NCBI GenBank assembly: GCA_027045875.1
Contig: JALUAG010000077.1
Location: forward strand, 1-64,000
DNA length: 64,000 nucleotides
Origin: Alphaproteobacteria bacterium
GTDB taxonomy: Bacteria > Pseudomonadota > Alphaproteobacteria > Geminicoccales > Geminicoccaceae
Direction of reading: 5' to 3'
Shown piece after piece: positions 38,248 to 45,858 of the stretch; positions within the stretch are counted from its first letter, which is position 1; each line of letters begins with the position of its first letter. Both the position numbers and the translations under genes were made by a program. Under the pieces are notes generated by a model. That model worked only from the letters and a program-made list of their open reading frames with translations, ran no database searches and was not told the DNA's origin.

Positions 38248-39234
38248 ATGAAAATCCGGACCTTTCTGCTGACGGGTGCGATGCTCCTGGCCGGTCAGCA
38301 GGCCGATGCGCTGGTGCTCAAGGCCTCGCATCAGTGGCCCGGTGGCAAGGGCGACGTGCGCGACGAGATGGTGCAGATCATCAAGCGCGAGGTGGAGGCC
38401 GCGAACGTCGGCATCGAGATCAAGGTCTATCCGGGCAAGTCCCTCTACAAGCCCAAGGAGCAGTGGGCGGCGATGGTCAAGGGGCAGCTCGACATCTCCG
38501 CCTTCCCGCTGGACTACGCCTCGGGACGCCATCCCCAGTTCAGCGCCACCCTGATGCCGGGTCTCGTGCGCAACCACGAGCGCGCCCGCCGCCTCAACGA
38601 TTCGCCCTTCATGGACAGGATCAAGCAGATCATCGACGAGGCGGGCGTGGTGGTCATCTCCGACGCCTGGCTGGCCGGCGCCTTCGGCTCCAAGAAGGGC
38701 TGCATCCGCGGGCCGGAATCGGTCGAGGGCCTCGTGATGCGTGCCGCCGGACCGATGTTCGAGGAGATGCTGGCGGCGGCCGGCGCCTCCATCGCCTCCA
38801 TGCCCAGCTCCGAGATCTACACCGCCATGCAGACCGGCGTGCTGGACGCCGCCAACACGAGTTCGGGCAGCTTCGTCTCCTACCGGCTCTACGAGGTGGT
38901 GAAGTGTCTCACCGCCCCGGGCGCCAACGCCCTGTGGTTCATGTACGAGCCGATCCTGATGTCCAAGAAGACCTGGAACAAGCTCAACGAGGAGCAGCGC
39001 CAGGCGTTCATCGCCGCCGGCCAGAAGGCCGAGGACTTCTTCTTCGAGGAAGCCAAGAAGCTCGACCAGAAGATGATCGACGTGTTCACCAAGGCGGGGG
39101 TCGAGGTGGTCGAGATGAGCGGTGAGGAGTTCGACGCCTGGCTCGATGTCGCCAAGAAGAGCGCCTACAAGAAGTTCAGCGAGAACGTCGAGGGCGGGGC
39201 CGAGCTGATCGAGCTCGCGCTTTCCGTCGAGTAA
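38248..39234 (+). CDS. dctP: TRAP transporter substrate-binding protein DctP
   Basis: This 328-residue periplasmic protein has a signal peptide (MKIRTFLLTGAMLLAGQQADA) cleaved near residue 22. It shows the DctP fold: LKASHQWPGG at the mature start, a VMRAAGPMFEEML segment with the conserved carboxylate-binding arginine, and EIYTAMQTGVLDAA. It captures an organic acid for the QM permeases that follow. GGGGAGG lies six bases before the ATG. A strong hairpin follows its stop. The ligand is unknown; the two cysteines (KKGCIRG and VKCLTAPG) could form a disulfide. Confidence 0.88.
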   Translation: MKIRTFLLTGAMLLAGQQADALVLKASHQWPGGKGDVRDEMVQIIKREVEAANVGIEIKVYPGKSLYKPKEQWAAMVKGQLDISAFPLDYASGRHPQFSATLMPGLVRNHERARRLNDSPFMDRIKQIIDEAGVVVISDAWLAGAFGSKKGCIRGPESVEGLVMRAAGPMFEEMLAAAGASIASMPSSEIYTAMQTGVLDAANTSSGSFVSYRLYEVVKCLTAPGANALWFMYEPILMSKKTWNKLNEEQRQAFIAAGQKAEDFFFEEAKKLDQKMIDVFTKAGVEVVEMSGEEFDAWLDVAKKSAYKKFSENVEGGAELIELALSVE

Positions 39235-39248
39235 CCCCGCCATCCGTC

Positions 39249-39276
39249 GGCCGGCGCGTCCGCGGGCGCGCCGGCC
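39249..39276 (+). terminator. GC hairpin after the dctP stop
   Basis: GGCCGGCGCG and CGCGCCGGCC form a perfect 10-bp stem with an 8-base loop, beginning 14 bases after the dctP stop. There is no T-tract, so it is more likely an mRNA 3'-end stabiliser or partial attenuator inside the operon than a full terminator. Confidence 0.55.
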
Positions 39277-39327
39277 CCTCCTCCGCCACCGCCACCGACA
39301 GCGAACCACGGGCCCGGAACCATCGGC

Positions 39328-39846
39328 ATGGAGGCTTTCGCGCGTCTCGTACGGGGCATCTCGCTGGCCGCCGGCCTGCTGGCCGCGGGCCTCTTGGCGG
39401 CGGCGGTGGTGGTGGTCTGCCAGATGGTCTTCATCCGCTACGTGCTCGGCTCCTCGACCGTCTGGCAGACCGAGTTCGTGACCTACGCGCTGGTCGCCAC
39501 CACCTTCCTCGGCAGCCCCTACGTGCTCGCCCTCAAGGGCCATGTGATGGTGGATCTGCTGCCCCTCTACCTGCGCCGCCGGGGCCGCTTCCTGCTCGCC
39601 GTGCTCGCCAATCTGCTGACCCTGCTTTTCTGCCTCGCCCTGTTCTGGCAGGCGGCCCTCTACTGGACCGAGACCTGGGTCGAGGGCTGGACCACCGATA
39701 CCGTGTGGGCCCTGCCGCTCTGGATCCCGGTGCTGCCGCTGCCGGTGGGCGCGTTCCTGCTCGTGCTCCAGCTCCTCGCCGACCTCGGCCTCCTGCTGAG
39801 CGGTCGCGCCGAGCCCTTCGGCAAGGCCGGGAGCAGCGCCCTGTGA
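39328..39846 (+). CDS. dctQ: TRAP transporter small permease DctQ
   Basis: This 172-residue protein has four hydrophobic helices with the DctQ motif FIRYVLGSSTVWQTEFVTYALVATTFLGSP near 35-64 and a conserved ALKGHVMVDLL turn. It is the small membrane subunit that partners the large permease. It starts 93 bases after dctP, a gap filled mainly by the hairpin, and overlaps dctM by four bases. Confidence 0.86.
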   Translation: MEAFARLVRGISLAAGLLAAGLLAAAVVVVCQMVFIRYVLGSSTVWQTEFVTYALVATTFLGSPYVLALKGHVMVDLLPLYLRRRGRFLLAVLANLLTLLFCLALFWQAALYWTETWVEGWTTDTVWALPLWIPVLPLPVGAFLLVLQLLADLGLLLSGRAEPFGKAGSSAL

Positions 39847-41165
39847 GCCCGCTCGAGATCGGCATCCTCGTGGGCATCGCCACCATCGCCGTGCTGGCGA
39901 CGGGCATTCCCATCGCCTTCGGCCTCGGGCTCGTGTCCATCGGCTTCCTGGTGGCCTTCGAGGGCGCCGACGCCCTGTCCCTGCTGGCCGAGACCTTCTT
40001 CGCCGGGATCGCGGAGTTCTCCCTGGTCTCGATCCCGATGTTCATCCTGATGGGCGCGGCGGTGGCGGGTTCGCCGGCGGGACGCGACCTCTATGCCGCC
40101 CTCGACCGCTGGCTGTGGCGGGTGCCGGGAGGGCTCATCATCGCCAACATCGGCGCCTGCGGCATCTTCGCCGCCCTTTCCGGCTCCTCGCCGGCGACCT
40201 GTGCCGCCATCGGCAAGATGGGGATCCCGGAGATGCGCAGCCGCGGCGTGCCGGACGAGCTCGCCACCGGCGCCATCGCCGCCGGCGGCACCCTCGGGAT
40301 CCTGATCCCGCCCAGCATCACCATGATCGTGTACGGCATCGCCACCGAGACCTCGATCGGCCGGCTGTTCCTGGCCGGCATCCTGCCGGGGCTGCTGCTC
40401 ACCTCGCTGTTCATGGCCTGGTCGCTCTATCTGAGCTGGCGGCGCGGCTGGCGGTTCCGGACCCGCGAGGCCGGCTACGGCTGGCGCGAGAAGTTCGAGG
40501 TGCTGCCCCGGGTGCTGCCGTTCCTCGCCATCGTCGTGGGCGTCCTCTACGTGCTCTACGGCGGCATCGCCACCCCCTCGGAGGCGGCCGGTGTCGGCGC
40601 CGCCCTCTGCCTGCTGCTGGTGGTGGTGATCTACCGCATCGTGGACCCGCGCCGGCTGTGGGCCATTCTCCGCGACAGCACCCGCGAATCGGTGATGATC
40701 ATGCTCATCATCGCCGCCTCGGCGCTGTTCTCCTACATGCTCTCGAGCCTGTTCATCACCCAGTCGGTGGCGGAGACCATCGCCGCCCTCGACGTCAACC
40801 GCTGGGTGCTGATGGGGATCATCAACCTCTTCCTGCTGGTCGCCGGCTTCTTCCTGCCGCCGGTGGCGGTGATCGTCATGACCGCCCCCATCCTCCTGCC
40901 CATCATCACGCAGGCCGGCTTCGATCCCTACTGGTTCGCGGTGATCTTCACCATCAACATGGAGATCGGCCTGATCACCCCGCCGGTGGGCCTCAATCTC
41001 TACGTGATCAACAGCATCACCCCCGATGTGCCGCTGCCGGTGGTGCTGCGCGGTGCGCTGCCCTTCATGCTGATGATGGTGCTGGGGATCGTGCTCCTGA
41101 GCCTGTTCCCGGGCATCGTCACCTGGCTTCCCGACCAGCTCATGGGCCCCGCCCGCTTCGGCTGA
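39843..41165 (+). CDS. dctM: TRAP transporter large permease DctM
   Basis: This 440-residue permease has about 12 hydrophobic helices. It shows the typical FSLVSIPMFILMGAAVAGSP near 60-79, ALSGSSPATCAAIGKMGIPEM with its TTT/C-rich core, GTLGILIPPSITMIVYG and a late EIGLITPPVGLNLYVI. It uses a sodium gradient to import a carboxylate. Start is GTG overlapping the dctQ stop (GTGA). The Q-M pair is distinct from the second TRAP set at 60.8-62.7 kb. Confidence 0.88.
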   Translation: MSPLEIGILVGIATIAVLATGIPIAFGLGLVSIGFLVAFEGADALSLLAETFFAGIAEFSLVSIPMFILMGAAVAGSPAGRDLYAALDRWLWRVPGGLIIANIGACGIFAALSGSSPATCAAIGKMGIPEMRSRGVPDELATGAIAAGGTLGILIPPSITMIVYGIATETSIGRLFLAGILPGLLLTSLFMAWSLYLSWRRGWRFRTREAGYGWREKFEVLPRVLPFLAIVVGVLYVLYGGIATPSEAAGVGAALCLLLVVVIYRIVDPRRLWAILRDSTRESVMIMLIIAASALFSYMLSSLFITQSVAETIAALDVNRWVLMGIINLFLLVAGFFLPPVAVIVMTAPILLPIITQAGFDPYWFAVIFTINMEIGLITPPVGLNLYVINSITPDVPLPVVLRGALPFMLMMVLGIVLLSLFPGIVTWLPDQLMGPARFG

Positions 41166-41233
41166 AGCGTCGCGGCCGGCTGGCGCGGCGGCCGATCCGC
41201 CCCTATCGAAGACGGGAAAGGAGGGGGAGCACC

Positions 41234-41869
41234 ATGATCGACCTCTACACCTGGAGCACGCCCAACGGCCGCAAGATCTCGATCATGCTCGAGGAATGCG
41301 GCCTCGCCTACGAGGTGCATCCGATCGACATCACGAAGGGCGAACAGTTCGACCCGGAATTCCTGAACATCAGCCCCAACAACAAGATCCCGGCGATCGT
41401 CGATCGCGACAACGGCTGGAGCGTGTTCGAATCGGGAGCGATCCTCGTCTATCTGGCGGAAAAGACCGGCATGTTCCTGCCCGCCGAGCCGAAGCTGCGC
41501 CTCCAGACCCTCGAATGGCTGATGTTCCAGATGGGCGGGGTGGGTCCGATGTTCGGCCAGGCCCACCACTTCCTGAAGTTCAATCGCGGCAAATGCCCCT
41601 ACGCCGAGGAACGCTACCACAAGGAAACGCTGCGTCTCTACGGGGTGATGGACCGGAGGCTCGGCGAGAGCCGCTATCTCGCCTGCGATCTCTACACCAT
41701 CGCCGACATCGCGACCTGGCCCTGGGTGTCCCGCTACGAATGGCAGCAGGTGGATCTCGAACGGTTCCCCAACGTCCTCAGATGGTATCCCGAGATCGCC
41801 GAACGTCCCGCCGTCCGCCGCGGCTACGACGTGCCGAAGCGCAACCTCGCCATTCCGATGCCCCGATGA
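41234..41869 (+). CDS. Glutathione S-transferase, Nu-class (YfcG/YghU-like)
   Basis: This 211-residue protein starts with MIDLYTWSTPNGRKISIMLEECG, very like YfcG, in which the Thr-Pro-Asn turn replaces the catalytic tyrosine or cysteine. It continues with NISPNNKIPAIVD and the FESGAILVYLAEKTG glutathione site. The C-terminal half carries LEWLMFQMGGVGPMFGQAHHF. Such proteins reduce disulfides with two glutathiones. GGAGGGGGAGC precedes the ATG. It is 68 bases downstream of dctM and may be co-transcribed, and it overlaps the YbaK-like fragment by ATGA. Confidence 0.88.
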   Translation: MIDLYTWSTPNGRKISIMLEECGLAYEVHPIDITKGEQFDPEFLNISPNNKIPAIVDRDNGWSVFESGAILVYLAEKTGMFLPAEPKLRLQTLEWLMFQMGGVGPMFGQAHHFLKFNRGKCPYAEERYHKETLRLYGVMDRRLGESRYLACDLYTIADIATWPWVSRYEWQQVDLERFPNVLRWYPEIAERPAVRRGYDVPKRNLAIPMPR

Positions 41870-42183
41870 GCGCCATCCATATCCTTCCCGTCGGACGCGC
41901 CCGGAACGCCCGCGCCGGGAAAGGTGTTCGCGAACGGATCGGGAGGATCGCCGGCTTTCCGGTGGGTGGCGTGGCCCCCGTGGGTGCGCTGACGTCGCTG
42001 CCGGTGGCCGTCGGTCGCGGCCTCGGAGGTTTCGCGCGGATCCACGCCGCCGGGCATCCGACATGCGTTTTCGAAACCGGTTTCGACGATCTCCTGTTCC
42101 CCACCGGCCGCGGGCCCGGCAGGGAGATCTCCGAACGAAGGGGAGCCGCCGGCGCCGTTGACGACGACCGGAGCCGCCTATAG
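41866..42183 (+). pseudogene. YbaK/ProX-like aminoacyl-tRNA deacylase, C-terminal fragment
   Basis: This 105-residue open frame overlaps the glutathione transferase stop as ATGA. From residue 28 it reads as the second half of the YbaK/EbsC/ProX deacylase fold: IAGFPVGGVAPVGA, then LPVAVGRGLGGFARIHAAGHP and CVFETGFDDLLFPTG. The N-terminal half that binds the tRNA end (with the conserved lysine before VSGD-like residues) is missing, and no trace of it is seen upstream. Full-length members have about 155-160 residues. I call it a truncated remnant; a functional mini-protein cannot be excluded. It ends 15 bases before tRNA-Ser. Confidence 0.55.
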
Positions 42184-42197
42184 ATAGGCGCGCGTGC

Positions 42198-42290
42198 GGA
42201 GACGTGGCCGAGTGGCTGAAGGCGGCGGTTTGCTAAACCGTTGTACGGTGACAAGCCGTACCGAGGGTTCGAATCCCTCCGTCTCCGCCA
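42198..42290 (+). tRNA. tRNA-Ser (anticodon GCU)
   Basis: The 93-base sequence folds into a class II tRNA. The acceptor stem pairs GGAGACG with CGTCTCC, followed by discriminator G and an encoded CCA. The anticodon loop TTGCTAA (42230-42236) gives anticodon GCT, reading AGC/AGU serine codons. A long variable arm (TTGTACGGTGACAAGCCGTACCGA region) and T-arm GGTTCGAATCC are present, as required for serine tRNA. Confidence 0.95.
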
Positions 42291-42446
42291 GCCCGATCGA
42301 CGGACGCCGGACCGTGACCGTTGCCGAACGATCGAGCAGCCGTGGCATGTCCTTCGCCGACGCGGGCATTTCCCTTGCCTGATACACCGCCTCCGGATGG
42401 GAAAGAGGGTGCGCGATCGGCGCCGCCACGACGGGCGGGCCGGACG

Positions 42447-43628
42447 GTGGCCGATCCCTCGAAGGCTCCCGAGCGCGGATTTCCACCGAGCGAGTTCGCT
42501 GCCCGTACCGATCGTGCGCAGGCCCGCATGGCGGCGCTCGACATGGCCGGCATGCTGCTCACCACGGAGCCCGAGATCCGCTACTTCACGGGGTTTCACA
42601 CCGCATTCTGGCAGAGCCCGACACGCCCCTGGTTCCTGTTCCTGCCCGCCGAGGGCAAGCCGGTCGCCGTCATTCCGGAGATCGGCGTACCCCTGATGCG
42701 GCGAACCTGGCTCGAGGATATCCGGAGCTGGCCGGCGCCGCGGCCGGAGGATGACGGGCTCGGTCTGCTGATCGAGCTCTTGGCACCCCTGGCCAGGCGC
42801 CGCCAGCGTCTCGGTGTCATGAAGGGCCCCGAGACGCATCTCCGCATGCCCCTCGGCGACTACGAACGGCTGATCGCCGCCCTGCCCGGCCTCCACATCC
42901 TCGATGCCACGCCGGTCGTGCGGGCATTGCGCATGATCAAGACACCCGCCGAGATCGAGAAGATCGCCCATGTCTGCGCGATCGGCGCCCGCACGTTCGC
43001 GCGATTGCCGGAGCTCGCGCGGCCGGGCCTGCCGCTCGACGATCTCTTTGGCACCTTCCGCCGGGAGGCCCTGGCCCAGGGCGCGGACGAAGTGCCCTAT
43101 CTCGCCGGCGGCGCCGGTCCGGGAGGATACGAGGACGTGATTTCGCCTCCCTCCCGCCGCCCTCTGGCGGCAGGGGACATCCTGATGCTCGATGTCGGCA
43201 TGAGCTGGGACGGCTATTTCTGCGACTTCGACCGCAACGTCGCCATCCGGCGGGCGGACGACGCGGCGCGGCGCGCCTACGACGTGCTGTGGCGCGCAAC
43301 CGAGGCGGGCATCGCCGCCATCCGTCCGGGCGCCACCTGCAGCGAGGTGTTCCTGGCCATGCGGGCGGTGATCGCCGAAGCGGACGACAGGGGCGGCAAC
43401 ATCGGCCGCCTCGGTCACGGGCTCGGGATGCAGCTCACGGAATGGCCATCGCTCGTGGCAACCGACCACACGGTCCTCGAGGAGAACATGGTCCTCACCC
43501 TGGAGCCGTCGCTTTCCTGCGGCGACAGCCGCATGATGGTGCATGAGGAGAATGTCGTCGTCGGGCCCCGGGGCGCCCGGCTGCTCACCACCCGCGCCGC
43601 CCCGCAGCTCCCCGTGATCCGCGGGTGA
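42447..43628 (+). CDS. M24-family (Xaa-Pro / creatinase-fold) metallopeptidase
   Basis: This protein of about 393 residues has the creatinase N-terminal domain (EIRYFTGFHTAFWQ region) and an M24 pita-bread domain. All five metal ligands are present: Asp in LMLDVGMSWDG, Asp eleven residues later in CDFDRN, His in RLGHGLGMQ, Glu in LTLEPSLS and Glu in MVHEENVVV. It is therefore a competent two-metal aminopeptidase-type hydrolase. I chose the GTG at 42447 because it gives the family length; the frame is open to a TTG at 42321 but that leader is low-complexity. It lies four bases before a racemase-superfamily gene, so the two likely act in one pathway. Confidence 0.8.
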   Translation: MADPSKAPERGFPPSEFAARTDRAQARMAALDMAGMLLTTEPEIRYFTGFHTAFWQSPTRPWFLFLPAEGKPVAVIPEIGVPLMRRTWLEDIRSWPAPRPEDDGLGLLIELLAPLARRRQRLGVMKGPETHLRMPLGDYERLIAALPGLHILDATPVVRALRMIKTPAEIEKIAHVCAIGARTFARLPELARPGLPLDDLFGTFRREALAQGADEVPYLAGGAGPGGYEDVISPPSRRPLAAGDILMLDVGMSWDGYFCDFDRNVAIRRADDAARRAYDVLWRATEAGIAAIRPGATCSEVFLAMRAVIAEADDRGGNIGRLGHGLGMQLTEWPSLVATDHTVLEENMVLTLEPSLSCGDSRMMVHEENVVVGPRGARLLTTRAAPQLPVIRG

Positions 43629-43632
43629 GCCG

Positions 43633-44379
43633 GTGAAGCTGGATTTCGACACGGCCGAAGAAGGGCGCGGGCGTGCCACCTTTGGCATCGTGGTGCTGGC
43701 CAGCGACGAGACGCTGGAGCCGGAAGTCGCCCGGCTCACCCTGCCCCTCGGGATCCGGCTCCATCACACCCGTATCGCGATGGCCGCGCAGGTACGGTCC
43801 GACACGCTCGCGGCGATGGAGCGGACATTGCCCGAGGCCCTGCGTCTGCTGCCGGCGGCCGCGGATTTCGACGTGATCGCCTTCGGCTGCACCTCGGGAG
43901 CGACGGTGCTCGGATCCGAAGCGGTCGCCCGAGCCGTCCGGACGGTCTTTCCGCGCACTCGTGTGACCGACCCCCTGGCGGCCATTGTCGCCGCCGCCCG
44001 CGCGTTGGAGGCGCGGCGGCTGGGGCTCGTGACACCCTATCTGCCGGCGGTCTCCGAGCGCCTGCGGGGAGCGCTGGAGCAGGCCGGATTCGACATCGTC
44101 GCGTCCGGATCGTTCGCGCAGGGGGACGACCGCGTGGTCGCCCGCATCACTCCCGCCAGCATCCGCCGGGCGGCGGAGCAGCTGGCCGGGGCCGCCGCCT
44201 GCGATGTTCTGGTTGTTTCTTGCACGAACCTTCGCTGTCTCGACATCCTCGCGGAGCTTGAAGAGCGCATCGGCGTCGCCGTGATTTCGAGCAACCAGGC
44301 GCTCGGCTGGCACATGCTGCGCCTCGTCGGAATCCGCGATCCCGTCCCCGGCTTCGGGCGACTCCTTTCGCACCACTAG
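43633..44379 (+). CDS. Asp/Glu racemase superfamily protein (maleate isomerase / arylmalonate decarboxylase-like)
   Basis: This 248-residue protein has the two-domain racemase fold. Both catalytic cysteine positions are occupied: Cys86 in AFGCTSGATVLG and Cys197 in VVSCTNLRCLDI. This points to a racemase or cis-trans isomerase rather than a decarboxylase, which has only one. The sequence also resembles ectoine-utilisation EutA. The start is a GTG four bases after the M24 stop. Co-transcription with the peptidase suggests use of a dicarboxylic or N-acyl amino acid; the real substrate is unknown. Confidence 0.75.
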   Translation: MKLDFDTAEEGRGRATFGIVVLASDETLEPEVARLTLPLGIRLHHTRIAMAAQVRSDTLAAMERTLPEALRLLPAAADFDVIAFGCTSGATVLGSEAVARAVRTVFPRTRVTDPLAAIVAAARALEARRLGLVTPYLPAVSERLRGALEQAGFDIVASGSFAQGDDRVVARITPASIRRAAEQLAGAAACDVLVVSCTNLRCLDILAELEERIGVAVISSNQALGWHMLRLVGIRDPVPGFGRLLSHH

Positions 44380-44389
44380 CCGACGTTCC

Positions 44390-44412
44390 CGACCCGGCCT
44401 CGTGGCCGGTCG
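44390..44412. terminator. Bidirectional hairpin between convergent genes
   Basis: CCGGCC and GGCCGG enclose a TCGT loop, extended beyond a one-base bulge by CGA/TCG, between the stop codons of the racemase-like gene and dhaK. It could end both transcripts, although no T-tract is present. Confidence 0.4.
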
Positions 44413-44419
44413 TCGGCTC

Positions 44420-45406
44420 CTACCACCTGAGTGCCGCGGTGTGGACCGGGGCGTCCCACAGGGTGAGGAGCTCGTCGTCCATGCGGGTGACGGTCAGCGA
44501 GCAGCCGGCCATCTCCAATGACGTGCAGTAGTTGCCGACCAGCGAGCGGGCGATGGCGAGCCCCCGGTCGTCGAGGATCCGGGCCGCGGCGTCGTAGACG
44601 AGATAGAGCTCCATGAGCGGCGTGCCTCCGAGACCGTTCACGAACAGCAGCACCGGATCGCCGCGCCCGAGGCCGAGATCCCCGAGGATGGCGGCGGTCA
44701 TCTCACCGACGATCTCGTCCGCGGGGGCGAGTTTCGCGCGCTTGCGCCCGGGCTCGCCGTGGATGCCGACCCCCATCTCCATCTCGTCCTCGCCGATCGC
44801 GAAGGTGGGCTCGCCGGCCGCGGGCACGGTGCAGCTCGTGAGCGCCACGCCCATGGAGCGCGTGCTGGCGACCACCCTTTCGGCCAGGGCCTCGACCGTG
44901 GCGAGATCGGCGCCTCGCTCCGCGGCGGCGCCCGCGATCTTCTCCACCACCACGGTGCCGGCGACCCCGCGCCTGCCGGTGGTCCAGGTGGAATCCTCCA
45001 CCGCCACATCGTCATTGACCAGCACCGAGGCATTGGCGCCCTCGTACATCTCGGCCGCCATCTCGAAGTTCATGACGTCGCCCTCGTAGTTCTTGACCAC
45101 GAACAGGACGCCGGCGCCGGAATCGACCGCCCGGGCGGCGGCCAGCTTCTGGTCCGGTGTGGGCGAGGTGAAGACGGCTCCCGGACAGGCGGCATCCAGC
45201 ATGCCACGGCCGACGAAGCCGGCGTGCAGCGGCTCGTGCCCCGAGCCACCGCCCGAGATCAGCGCCACCTTGCCCGCGGGCGTCGGCGTGGCGCGGGTGA
45301 CATGGACCGGATCGTCGTGCACGCGGACGATGTCGGCATGGGCGCGGCCGAACCCGCGCAGTGATTCGGCGAGCAGATCCTCGACCCGGTTGACGAACTT
45401 CTTCAT
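44420..45406 (-). CDS. dhaK: PTS-dependent dihydroxyacetone kinase, substrate-binding subunit DhaK
   Basis: This 328-residue subunit binds dihydroxyacetone covalently through a histidine, here His216 in GVGIHGEPG. It also shows the GGGSGHEP loop at 52-59, NYEGD at 106-110 and FVNGLGGTP in the second domain, as in E. coli DhaK (356 aa) and its smaller homologues. With DhaL it phosphorylates dihydroxyacetone to dihydroxyacetone phosphate. It is the last gene of a twelve-gene operon, overlapping a small HTH gene by ATGA. Separation of dhaK from dhaL by four genes is unusual. Confidence 0.92.
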   Translation of the reverse strand: MKKFVNRVEDLLAESLRGFGRAHADIVRVHDDPVHVTRATPTPAGKVALISGGGSGHEPLHAGFVGRGMLDAACPGAVFTSPTPDQKLAAARAVDSGAGVLFVVKNYEGDVMNFEMAAEMYEGANASVLVNDDVAVEDSTWTTGRRGVAGTVVVEKIAGAAAERGADLATVEALAERVVASTRSMGVALTSCTVPAAGEPTFAIGEDEMEMGVGIHGEPGRKRAKLAPADEIVGEMTAAILGDLGLGRGDPVLLFVNGLGGTPLMELYLVYDAAARILDDRGLAIARSLVGNYCTSLEMAGCSLTVTRMDDELLTLWDAPVHTAALRW

Positions 45407-45858
45407 CGGCTTCCTCCCTGATCGTCGCCGCGCCCGGCGGCTTCCGCGAGCCGGGCGATCCTGATCACGCGTGCGGCGAATTCGCGGATCGTGGCCTCCA
45501 CCTCGAGCGCCGTCTCGGCACGGGCGAAGGCCGGCAGCGGAATGCGGATCTCCTGCGGCGCGGCGCTCCGCCCGGCGGTGCGGCGGGCGCCGCGGGGGTG
45601 CGCCTTCTCGTAGAGTTCGAGAAAGCGGTGGCGTTCGTCGGGGGTGAGATGACAGACCTCGAACAGCACCGGCAGGTCCCCCGCCGGGATGGGCACGTCA
45701 TAGGCGGGGTTGGTGATCTGGGAGATGAAGCTCTTGTGCTTGCCGAGCGCCCGGGCGAGCCGCCCCCGGAGGCCCGAGGGCCGGCGGTCGATGAACTCCC
45801 GCAGAAGCTCCTTGTAGGCGGCGATCGCCGCTCTCCGCTGTTCACGACCGGCCGCCAT
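45403..45858 (-). CDS. Small helix-turn-helix protein inside the DHA-kinase operon
   Basis: This 151-residue protein has an XRE-like HTH near residues 28-85 ([23 protein letters not shown], then [27 protein letters not shown]). The remainder (about 90-151) is Ala/Arg-rich and may dimerise. It lies between the Enzyme I-like gene and dhaK, overlapping both. GGAGGACC precedes its ATG. It may sense the phosphorylation state or dihydroxyacetone and regulate the operon in place of DhaR, which is absent. I do not recognise a named family; function is inferred only from position. Confidence 0.7.
   Translation of the reverse strand: MAAGREQRRAAIAAYKELLREFIDRRPSGLRGRLARALGKHKSFISQITNPAYDVPIPAGDLPVLFEVCHLTPDERHRFLELYEKAHPRGARRTAGRSAAPQEIRIPLPAFARAETALEVEATIREFAARVIRIARLAEAAGRGDDQGGSR

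Noticed and set aside
42198-42290. Genomic-island attachment site at tRNA-Ser
   Set aside because: No integrase gene and no repeat of the tRNA 3' end was noticed within the window.
42447-44379. Ectoine hydrolase/EutA operon
   Set aside because: The other eut/doe genes are missing and the M24 protein keeps all metal ligands, which does not suit a metal-free ectoine hydrolase.
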